DNA from: Gemmatimonadota bacterium
GTDB taxonomy: Bacteria > Gemmatimonadota > Gemmatimonadetes > Longimicrobiales > Gaopeijiaceae
Direction of reading: 5' to 3'
Assembly (NCBI GenBank): GCA_028873825.1
Contig: JAPPNM010000156.1
Location: forward strand, 1 to 32,873
DNA: 32,873 bases
The notes beneath the pieces were generated by a model, which saw only the letters and a program-made list of their open reading frames with translations, was not told where the DNA came from and searched no databases. Each line of letters begins with the position of its first letter. The first letter of the stretch is position 1. Both the position numbers and the translations under genes were made by a program. Positions 16,767-27,204 of this stretch are shown piece by piece.

Positions 16767-17337
16767 GGGTCTTCGGGGGCACCTTCGATCCGCCCCACCT
16801 GGGTCATTCGATCGCGGCCGGGGAGGTCGCGGACGCGGTCGGTCTGGACCGCCTTCTCTGGGTGCCCGCCAGGATACCGCCGCACAAACCGGGCCGCGCG
16901 GCCACGCCGGCGGAGCTGCGGAGGCGGATGGTCGAAGCCGCCGTCGGCGACGACCCGAGATTCGAGTTGTGCGACCTGGAACTGGAGCGAGAAGGCGTTT
17001 CATATACCGTCGACACCCTGCGGAGCCTGAGGGCGAGCCATCCCGGATGGTCTCTTTTTCTGGTTCTGGGGTCCGATCTGCTGGGCGGCTTCGCGTCCTG
17101 GAGGGAACCGGAGGCCATTGCCGGGCTGGCCGAGCTGGTGGCCGTCCGGCGGGCCGGCGCGGCGCCGGTGCCCGAGCGGACGGTGAACGCCGGGGTGCGA
17201 ACCGTCCGCGTGACGCCGGTCGACCTCTCGTCGTCGCGGATCCGGGGCCGGGTCGCCCGCGGAATGGCCGTTTCGGATATGGTGGCGCCCCGCGTAGCGT
17301 CCATCATTGAGCGTGAAAGACTCTACCGGACAAGAGA

Positions 17338-17341
<4 letters not shown>
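16745..17341 (+). CDS. nadD: Nicotinate-nucleotide adenylyltransferase
   Basis: NadD joins ATP and nicotinate mononucleotide to form deamido-NAD in NAD synthesis. The nucleotidyltransferase signature GGTFDPPHLGH is at residues 11-21, with the catalytic HxGH at H18-H21; PARIPPHKPGR and the C-terminal SSSRIRGRVARGM (ISSTxIR-type motif) are also present. The 198 residues are normal. The start overlaps the end of bamD, and the stop overlaps the secA ATG as ATGA. Confidence 0.95.
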
Positions 17342-20663
<3,322 letters not shown>

Positions 20664-20685
<22 letters not shown>

Positions 20686-21371
20686 CGGGGACGCATCCGC
20701 CCGAGGCCCGGCCGCGGGAACGACTGCAGCGCTTCGGTCCCGGCCCGCTCTCGGAGCACGAGCTGCTGGCGCTCGTGATCGGCGCGGGAAGCGGGTCGCT
20801 CTCCGCCCGCACGCTGGCCGAGCAGGTGCTCGGCCTCTCGGGCGGACACCTCCGCGATCTGGCGCGGATGGATCCCGGACGTCTGGTCCGCATCCCCGGG
20901 ATAGGTCCCGCCGCGGCTTCGCGGATCGTGGCGGCGATCGAACTCGGCCGAAGGGTGGGATCCGCCCGTTCGAACCGGGACGAGCCGATCACCGGCCCCG
21001 CCGATGTCCACGACATCTTCGCGCCCGCGCTGGCCCACCTCGCCCATGAGGAGTTCCACGTGCTCCTCCTCAACTCCCAAAACGGCCCCATCTGCCAGCG
21101 CCAGGTCACCCGGGGCATCCTGGACGCGTCGCTCATTCACCCGCGCGAGGTGTTTCGCGACGCCATCGTGCTCCGGGCCGCGGCGCTCATCCTGGTGCAC
21201 AACCACCCCTCCGGGAACCCCGAACCCTCGGCCGAGGACCTCAAGGTGACGCGCCAGCTCAGCGCGGCCGGGGAACAGATCGGGATCCCGGTGCTGGACC
21301 ACATCATCCTGGCGGGGGGGACCTTTTCGTCCCTGGCGGGCCGGGGGTGCCTGCGGGGGGCGGGGGGGTGA
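20664..21371 (+). CDS. radC: RadC family JAMM-domain protein
   Basis: RadC proteins carry a JAB1/MPN+ (JAMM) metalloprotease-like domain; despite the name their role in DNA repair is unproven. The N-terminal part has RERLQRFGPGPLSEHELLAL and a helix-hairpin-helix (RIPGIGPAAASRIVAAIELG). The metal motif is H179, H181 and D192 in HNHPSGNPEPSAED. The start GTG 20664 overlaps the end of secA by 22 bases and gives 235 residues, the usual length; the frame is open far upstream, but that is a shadow of secA. A Gly-rich tail follows the domain. Confidence 0.9.
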
Positions 21372-21609
21372 CGTGCAAGTCGTTGGCCCGCAAACGGATC
21401 CGACGAATCGCCGGAATCCGTGCGACGTTCGCCCGCCCGGCGCGGGTGTCCCGCCGACCCGGCGCGGGGTGCGCACCCGCGCGGTGTGAAGTTATGATCC
21501 ACTGCCCCGGACCGATCGTCTCACGCGGCCCGGGGCCGTTCGTCCATCCCCCGACCAGCGTGTCGGTTGCGCCAACAACCCGACGGTCATCGTCAACGAA
21601 AGGACACCG
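21372..21609 (+). promoter_or_regulatory. Intergenic region with palindrome and candidate promoter before the M16 peptidase
   Basis: No gene is seen in these 238 bases. Bases 21462-21482 form a near-perfect palindrome (GCGCGGGGTGC / GCACCCGCGC, one bulged G). A TATGAT hexamer at 21493-21498 is a good -10 match; 17 bases upstream TGCGCA (21470-21475), inside the palindrome, matches the -35 consensus at three of six positions. The palindrome could be an operator over the -35 element. AAAGGA at about 21599-21604 is the ribosome-binding site of the next gene. Confidence 0.35.
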
Positions 21610-24441
21610 ATGAAAGGACATCACACTTCCCGCGCGCTCTCCATCATCGCGGGCGCGGCAATGCTCCCGTGGGCCGCGGGCGCCTCGGCCCAGGAGCCGT
21701 CGCTGGACGACCCCATCCCCCCCGACCCCGCCGTAGTCACAGGCACCCTCGAGAACGGGCTCACCTTCTTCATCCACGAGAACGACCAGCCGGAGAACCG
21801 CGCCGAACTTCGTCTGGCCGTCAACGCGGGCTCCATCCTCGAGGACGACAACCAGCTCGGTCTGGCGCATTTCGTGGAACACATGGCCTTCAACGGTACG
21901 CGCAACTTCGAGAAGCAGGAGCTCGTGGACTATCTCGAGTCGATCGGAATGCGCTTCGGGCCGGACATCAACGCCTACACCAGCTTCGACGAGACCGTCT
22001 ACATGCTGCAGGTCCCGATGGACGACCCGGAGATGCTCTCGACCGCCTTCCAGATCCTCGTGGACTGGGCGAGCGCGGTTCTCTTCGACCCGGAGGAGGT
22101 CGACAAGGAGCGCGGCGTCGTGATCGAGGAGTGGCGGGGCCGCCGGGGCGGCTTCGCGCGGGTTCAGGATCAGCAGTTCCCCGTGATGTTCCACGGATCG
22201 CGCTACGCGGAGCGGCTTCCGATCGGCGATCCCGAGATCCTCGAAACGGCGCCGCCCGAGGTGCTGCGCAGCTTCTACGAGGACTGGTACCGTCCCGATC
22301 TGATGGCGGTCATCGCCGTCGGCGACTTCGACGCGGCCGAGATCGAGGCGACGATCCGGGATCGGTTCGGGGGGTTGGTCGGCCCGGAGGAGCCAAGGCC
22401 CAGAACGGAAACGGAGGTCCCGGTCGACCATCCGCCGCTGATCTCGATCACCAGCGATCCGGAGATGCCGTTCAGCCAGATCGGGCTCATGTACAAGCAG
22501 ACCCCGCTCCCGCGGGGAACGCTGGCCGATTTCCGCCGGGACCGCGTCCGTACGCTGTACTCCAATATGCTCAACCAGAGGCTCGAGGAGCTGACGTCGC
22601 AGGCCGACCCGCCGTTCCTGGGCGCGTATGTCGGCGGCGGCGGGTTCATCCGGGGAATGGACGCGGTCCAGCTCGGTGCCACCGTTGCCGAAGGTGCCCA
22701 CGTACGAGGCCTGGACGCGCTGCTGACGGAAGCCGAGCGGGTCGCGCGGCACGGCTTTACGGCCACGGAACTGGAGAGGGAGAAGGTCTCGCTGCGGCGG
22801 CAGTACGAGAGCAGGCTGGCCGAGGTCGAGAACAGGGAATCGGGATCGCTCGCGAACCGCTACGTCAACGTGTTCCTGGAGGGAGCTCCGTATCCCGGCG
22901 TGGAGACGCAGATGGAGCTGCTGGATGCCTTCCTGCCGGGGATCACCCTGGAGGAAACCAACGCGCTGGCCCAGGGATGGATGAAGGAGCAGGGCCGCGT
23001 GATCCTGGTCAGCGGACCGGAGAAGGAGGGGCTCGTCGTCCCGACCGACGAAGAGGTCACCGGAATCTTCGCGGCGATTTCCGAAAAGGAGGTCGAGGCC
23101 TACGAGGATGCGGCGGTCGATGCTCCGCTCGTCGCCGATGTCCCGGAGGGCTCCGCGGTTGCGTCCGAGGAGGTGATCGAAGAGGTGGGCGTCACAATAT
23201 GGGAGCTGGAGAACGGTGTGCGCGTCATCCTCAAGCCCACCGACTTCAAGGACGACGAGGTTCTCTTCTCGGCTACAAGTCCGGGCGGCAGTTCGCTGGC
23301 GTCCGACGACGCGTTCCAGGATGCGGGAATGGCGGCGAGCGCCGTGCGGGAGGGGGGCGTGGGAGAGTTTGACCAGATCGCGCTCGGCAAGAAGCTCACC
23401 GGGATGCGCGTCAGCGTTTCGCCGTCGATCGGGTCGCTCACCGAGGGACTCAACGGCTCGGCGTCGCCGCAGGATCTGGAGACGGCGTTCCAGCTCATGT
23501 ATCTGTACTTCTCGGCCCCGAGGAGGGACGAAACGGCCTTCGAAGCCTACAAGGCCCAGCAGCTGGGCATCATGGGCAACTTCGGGGCTATGCCCCAAGT
23601 CGCATTCTCGGACACCGTGTCGAACACCATGAGCCAGGGACATCCCCGGGCCAACACCCTAGCGGACCGGCTGAAGGCCCTGGAGGAGGCCGACCTGGAC
23701 GTGGCCCTCGACTTCTACCGCGACCGCTTCGCGGACGCGTCCGACTTCACCTTCTACTTCGTGGGAGCGTTCGATCCGAAGGAAGTCAGGCCCATGGCGG
23801 AGACCTATCTGGGAGGGCTCCCCGGCCTGGGGCGCGTCGAGAGCTGGGTCGACCACGGGATCGATCCGCCGGGTGGAGTGATCGAGAAGGTGGTGCACAA
23901 GGGGCTGGAGCCCCAGAGCGCGACGCAGATCATCTTCGCGGGCGACGCGGAGTATTCCCTGGAGGAATCGACGACGATAAGGGCGCTGGCCGGCGTTCTC
24001 CGCATTCGCTTGCGCGAGCTGCTCCGCGAAGACATGGGCGGGACGTACGGCGTCGGCGTTTCGGGATCCCTCACGTACCGGCCCGACGAAGAGTACCGGA
24101 TACAGGTCAACTTCGGTTCGGACCCCGAACGGGCCGAGGAGCTGTCGGCGGTCGTCTTCGAAGAGATCGAGAGGCTGAAGGCCGAAGGGCCCGACGCGGA
24201 AATCGTTGCCAAGGTGCGCGAGACCGACCGGCGCTCCAAGGAGACGGATCTCAAGGAGAACCGTTACTGGCATAGCCAGCTGAGGGCTTACGAACAGGCC
24301 GGAAGGGACTTCCGCGACATTCCCAAGTACGACCGGATCGAGAGCTGGACCGCCGAGCAGGTGCAACAGGCCGCGGTCCGCTATCTGAGGTTGGACAAGT
24401 ACGCCAAGTTCGTGCTTCTGCCGGAGCAGAAGACCCCGTAG
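21610..24441 (+). CDS. M16 family zinc metallopeptidase, two-domain, secreted
   Basis: This is a pitrilysin-family (M16) peptidase of 943 residues, related to the PqqL/YmxG type. A signal peptide (residues 1-28, cut near AGASA-QEP) sends it to the periplasm. The inverted zinc motif is HFVEH (H87, E90, H91), and the EEWR segment at 173-176 supplies the downstream Glu region. A second M16-like half from about residue 530 (ELENGVRVILKPTDFKDDEV) lacks HxxEH and is presumably the inactive partner. Internal gene order suggests it is transcribed alone, with its own promoter region and a strong downstream hairpin. The substrate is unknown. Confidence 0.9.
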   Translation: MKGHHTSRALSIIAGAAMLPWAAGASAQEPSLDDPIPPDPAVVTGTLENGLTFFIHENDQPENRAELRLAVNAGSILEDDNQLGLAHFVEHMAFNGTRNFEKQELVDYLESIGMRFGPDINAYTSFDETVYMLQVPMDDPEMLSTAFQILVDWASAVLFDPEEVDKERGVVIEEWRGRRGGFARVQDQQFPVMFHGSRYAERLPIGDPEILETAPPEVLRSFYEDWYRPDLMAVIAVGDFDAAEIEATIRDRFGGLVGPEEPRPRTETEVPVDHPPLISITSDPEMPFSQIGLMYKQTPLPRGTLADFRRDRVRTLYSNMLNQRLEELTSQADPPFLGAYVGGGGFIRGMDAVQLGATVAEGAHVRGLDALLTEAERVARHGFTATELEREKVSLRRQYESRLAEVENRESGSLANRYVNVFLEGAPYPGVETQMELLDAFLPGITLEETNALAQGWMKEQGRVILVSGPEKEGLVVPTDEEVTGIFAAISEKEVEAYEDAAVDAPLVADVPEGSAVASEEVIEEVGVTIWELENGVRVILKPTDFKDDEVLFSATSPGGSSLASDDAFQDAGMAASAVREGGVGEFDQIALGKKLTGMRVSVSPSIGSLTEGLNGSASPQDLETAFQLMYLYFSAPRRDETAFEAYKAQQLGIMGNFGAMPQVAFSDTVSNTMSQGHPRANTLADRLKALEEADLDVALDFYRDRFADASDFTFYFVGAFDPKEVRPMAETYLGGLPGLGRVESWVDHGIDPPGGVIEKVVHKGLEPQSATQIIFAGDAEYSLEESTTIRALAGVLRIRLRELLREDMGGTYGVGVSGSLTYRPDEEYRIQVNFGSDPERAEELSAVVFEEIERLKAEGPDAEIVAKVRETDRRSKETDLKENRYWHSQLRAYEQAGRDFRDIPKYDRIESWTAEQVQQAAVRYLRLDKYAKFVLLPEQKTP

Positions 24442-24452
24442 CGGCCTTCCCG

Positions 24453-24512
24453 CGCGAGCGCCGCGCCCGGCCTCCCGAGGCGCCGGGCGCGGCGCTCGCG
24501 GCCGCGGGCTTT
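24453..24512 (+). terminator. Strong Rho-independent-type terminator after the M16 peptidase
   Basis: A perfect 19-bp GC-rich stem is formed by 24453-24471 and 24482-24500 with a 10-base loop. The T-run TTTT (about 24510-24513) follows 9 bases after the stem rather than directly, so release may be less efficient than in classical terminators. It lies 12 bases after the M16 stop and isolates the aminotransferase gene. Confidence 0.7.
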
Positions 24513-24524
24513 TCCGGCCGAAAA

Positions 24525-25736
24525 TTGAGCCGCGAGACGGAAGCCCGGGCGCGCAGGCCGGCGCCGAAGACGGGGACCGGCCCCCGGGGCGGCCGCGATA
24601 CGGAGCGCCGCCATGCGCTCGAGGTGTTTCCCAAGCGCGACATCACGATCGTGAAGGGGAGCGGGGCGGAGGTGTGGGACGACCGGGGGCGCCGCTACAT
24701 CGACTGCGTGGCCGGGATCGGAGTCGCGAGCGTGGGACACGCCAACCCGGCGGTGGCGAAGGCCCTCGCCGAGCAGGCTCGTACGCTCGTGACCTGTCCC
24801 GGGATCTTCTACAACGACGTGCGCGCGCGGCTGCTGGAAAAGCTGGCGTCGGTGGCCCCGCCGGGGCTGTCGCGCGGATTCCTCTGCAACTCGGGGGCCG
24901 AGGCGGTCGAAGCGGCGATCAAGTTCGCGCGCCTCGCCACGGGACGCACCGGGATCGTCTCCGCCGTGCGCGGCTTCCACGGCCGTACTCTGGGCGCGCT
25001 GTCCGCCACCTACAGGAAGGAGTACCGGGAGCCCTTCGAGCCCCTCGTGCCGGACTTCTCCTTCGCGCCCTTCAACAACCCCGGCAAGCTTCGGGAGGCC
25101 GTGGGCGTCGGCACGGCGGCGGTCCTGATCGAGCCGGTGCAGGGAGAGGGCGGGATCCGGCCGGCCGGGGCCGATTACCTGCTCGCCGCCCGAGAGATCT
25201 GCGACGAGACCGGGGCTCTGCTGGTCCTTGACGAGATACAGACCGGTTTCTGCCGAACCGGGCGCATGTTCGCGTGCGAACGCCACGGGGTGGTGCCCGA
25301 CATGCTCTGCCTGGCCAAGGGGATCGCCGGGGGCGTGCCGCTGGGCGCCGTTCTGGCGAACGACCGCATCCGGCCGCCGCCGGGCAGGCACGGCACGACC
25401 TTCGGCGGCAACCCGCTGGCGTGCGCGGCCGCGCTGGCCGCCATCGACTTCATGGAGGCGGAGCGGCTCGGCGAGCGCGCGGAGCAGCTGGGCGCGCGCT
25501 TCCGGGAGCGATTCGAAGCGCGGCTTCCGGCCAGGGTGCGCGCGGTGCGCCAGGTCGGACTCATGATCGGCGTAGAGCTTGGGGAGGCGTGCCGGCCGTA
25601 CATCGAGGCGCTGGCCGAACGGAGCGTGCTGGCGCTCGCGGCCGGGACTACGGTGATCCGGCTGCTGCCGCCTCTGGTGATCGCCGAGGAGCAGGTCGAC
25701 GAGGTGACGGAGGCGCTCGCGGGGGTGCTGGGGTGA
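24525..25736 (+). CDS. Class III aminotransferase of the LysJ/ArgD type
   Basis: A PLP-dependent omega-aminotransferase: the family transfers amino groups to N-acetylornithine semialdehyde (ArgD) or to LysW-bound aminoadipate semialdehyde (LysJ). The PLP lysine is K265 in LCLAKGIAGGVPLGAVL, with CNSGAEAVEAAIKFAR, FHGRTLGALSATY, LVLDEIQTGFCRTG and HGTTFGGNPLACAAALA also present. The C-terminal VLALAAGTTVIRLLPPLVI looks more like LysJ than the E. coli ArgD. Start TTG 24525 is uncertain: no Shine-Dalgarno sequence is seen and the first 25 residues are unconserved. No lysine or arginine genes flank it, so the role is not settled. Confidence 0.85.
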   Translation: MSRETEARARRPAPKTGTGPRGGRDTERRHALEVFPKRDITIVKGSGAEVWDDRGRRYIDCVAGIGVASVGHANPAVAKALAEQARTLVTCPGIFYNDVRARLLEKLASVAPPGLSRGFLCNSGAEAVEAAIKFARLATGRTGIVSAVRGFHGRTLGALSATYRKEYREPFEPLVPDFSFAPFNNPGKLREAVGVGTAAVLIEPVQGEGGIRPAGADYLLAAREICDETGALLVLDEIQTGFCRTGRMFACERHGVVPDMLCLAKGIAGGVPLGAVLANDRIRPPPGRHGTTFGGNPLACAAALAAIDFMEAERLGERAEQLGARFRERFEARLPARVRAVRQVGLMIGVELGEACRPYIEALAERSVLALAAGTTVIRLLPPLVIAEEQVDEVTEALAGVLG

Positions 25737-25743
25737 GGGGCCG

Positions 25744-25797
25744 GCCCTGCGTCTCACCGATCTCGGTGCCCGGGCGTCCTCGTTCGCGGACTGCCGG
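25744..25797 (-). repeat. Dispersed intergenic repeat, copy E (full length, diverged)
   Basis: Read on the - strand it aligns gap-free to the 54 bases of copy A with 41 matches, including CGGCAGTCCGCGAACGAGG in the core position and GGGCACCGAGATCGG in the conserved block. It lies 7 bases after the aminotransferase stop. It is inverted relative to copies B, C and D, and here its end no longer has TAG (it reads CGG). Confidence 0.55.
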
Positions 25798-25890
25798 GGC
25801 GCCCTGAGCCTACGTCACCGCGAAACCGCCGCCCTCGCGAACAAGGCCGGGAGCGGGCGTCCGCTCCATCGGATTCCCCGGCGCCGGGAA

Positions 25891-25918
25891 CGCACGTTAG
25901 GTATACGTTACATTTGGG
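25891..25918 (+). promoter_or_regulatory. AT-rich candidate promoter region upstream of the Rieske oxygenase
   Basis: An AT-rich island in GC-rich DNA holds two direct CGTTA units 11 bases apart (about 25895 and 25906) around TATACG (25902-25907), a possible -10 hexamer. No convincing -35 hexamer is seen 17 bases upstream. It is about 90 bases before the preferred Rieske start and could drive the sterol-tailoring genes. The rest of 25737-26005 outside this and copy E shows nothing recognisable. Confidence 0.3.
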
Positions 25919-26005
25919 ATGGGCGGATGGGAGATTCGGCCGACCGCACGCGGGCGCGGCTCCCCATCCTCACGCAGGCCGCCTTCGACAAGGAACCGCA
26001 GGCAG

Positions 26006-27118
26006 ATGGCCACCGAGTCAAACGGACGGACGCTACATCGTCTCGACGAGCTGCCGCCGTTTCCCGAGGGATGGTATCTCGTCACCACCCGCGAGGCCCT
26101 TCGCGGGGAGAATCCGATCGAGAAGACCTGGCTGGGGGAGGAAATCGTCGCGTGGCGCGACCGGCGGGGCCGCGTTTGCGTGGCCGACGCGTACTGCCCG
26201 CACCTGGGGTCGCACATGGGACCGACCGTTGGCGGCATTGTGCGCGACGGCTGCCTGGTGTGCCCGTTCCACGGATTCGAATTCGACACCACCGGGAAGT
26301 GTGTCGCCACGCCCAACGCCCCGGCCCCCAAGGCCGCGAAGCTGAAGGTCTACGAGACCCGAGAGGTCCTCGGGATGGTATTCGCCTGGTGGGGGAGCGG
26401 CGGCCGGCCGGTCCAGTGGGAGTTGCCCGACGATCCCGCCACCGGGGCCCGTTGGAGCCGGCTGCGATCCTGCACCCTGCGGTTCCGGGGCCATCCGCAG
26501 GAGACCACCGAGAATTCTGTGGACGTGGAACACCTGGGCTACACGCACGGCTACGATGACGTGGAGCCGGCCGCCTCGCTGGCGATCGACGGCGCCTACC
26601 TGAAGAGTTGCTTCGACTTCACGAACGTTCGCAGAATCGCCGGGCTGGTGGACATCGTGTCAGAGATCTCGGCGGTCACCCACGTCCATGGGCTGGGCTA
26701 CTCGTTCGTCGAATTCCGCGAGAAGACGATCGGCATGGATGCGAGGTTGTGGGTGCTCTCGACACCCGTCGACGGCACGTCCGTCGAGCTGACGCTGGTC
26801 ACGCAGGTGCGGGAAATCCGCAAGCCGGGCCGATTCGTCACGGGTCTGGGGTTTCTCCCCGTGAGGCTGCGCCACAGGCTGATGAGCCGGCTTCTCCTGG
26901 CCGAAGAGAAGCGGTACGTCATGCAGGATGTTGTCATCTGGGAGCGGAAGCGGTACCGGTCGCCCCCACGGCTGTGCCGGACCGACGGCCCCATAGGGAA
27001 GTACCGCCTCTATTGTCGGCAGTTCTATCCGGAGCTCCGGTCCGCGGCACGGGGGCCGCTCCGGCGAGTCGGCCCGGAGACGCGTCTGGTGGCATCGGTG
27101 GGGAGAGACCGGAAATGA
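26006..27118 (+). CDS. Rieske non-heme iron oxygenase, DAF-36/Neverland-like
   Basis: A 370-residue oxygenase of the terminal Rieske type, resembling cholesterol 7-desaturases (DAF-36/Neverland) and 3-ketosteroid 9-alpha-hydroxylase KshA. The [2Fe-2S] ligands are C64, H66, C86 and H89 (CPHLGSHMG ... CPFHGFEF). The non-heme iron site begins at D173, H176 and H181 in ENSVDVEHLGYTHG. ATG 26006 is chosen for the AAGGA sequence (about 25990-25994); an upstream ATG at 25919 would add 29 unconserved residues. The stop overlaps a small ORF start (ATGA), and a P450 gene follows, so the two probably form one operon. Sterol substrate is inferred, not shown; a reductase partner is not in the window. Confidence 0.87.
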   Translation: MATESNGRTLHRLDELPPFPEGWYLVTTREALRGENPIEKTWLGEEIVAWRDRRGRVCVADAYCPHLGSHMGPTVGGIVRDGCLVCPFHGFEFDTTGKCVATPNAPAPKAAKLKVYETREVLGMVFAWWGSGGRPVQWELPDDPATGARWSRLRSCTLRFRGHPQETTENSVDVEHLGYTHGYDDVEPAASLAIDGAYLKSCFDFTNVRRIAGLVDIVSEISAVTHVHGLGYSFVEFREKTIGMDARLWVLSTPVDGTSVELTLVTQVREIRKPGRFVTGLGFLPVRLRHRLMSRLLLAEEKRYVMQDVVIWERKRYRSPPRLCRTDGPIGKYRLYCRQFYPELRSAARGPLRRVGPETRLVASVGRDRK

Positions 27119-27204
27119 AGTTCCGCGAATTCCCGCCAAGGGCGCCCGGGATGGAGATCGTGCAGAGGGAGCAAGACCGATGGCTGTTGCAACCGAAGGC
27201 GTGA
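27115..27204 (+). CDS. Candidate 29-residue peptide between the Rieske and GPP34-P450 genes
   Basis: ATG 27115 overlaps the Rieske stop as ATGA and runs to TGA 27204, overlapping the P450 start by 25 bases. It has a Shine-Dalgarno sequence (GGGAGAG, about 27101-27107) at good spacing. The product MKFREFPPRAPGMEIVQREQ then DRWLLQPKA has no recognised domain. It may be a real small protein, a coupling device for the P450 or a chance ORF. Confidence 0.3.
   Translation: MKFREFPPRAPGMEIVQREQDRWLLQPKA

Noticed and set aside
24441-24500. The M16 downstream region as another copy of the dispersed repeat
   Set aside because: It shares TAGCGG and CGCGAGCGCC with copy C, but the core GTCCGTGGA is absent and the region is explained by the 19-bp hairpin.
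25919-26005. Longer N-terminus of the Rieske protein from ATG 25919
   Set aside because: The 29 extra residues are unconserved, and ATG 26006 has a ribosome-binding sequence.
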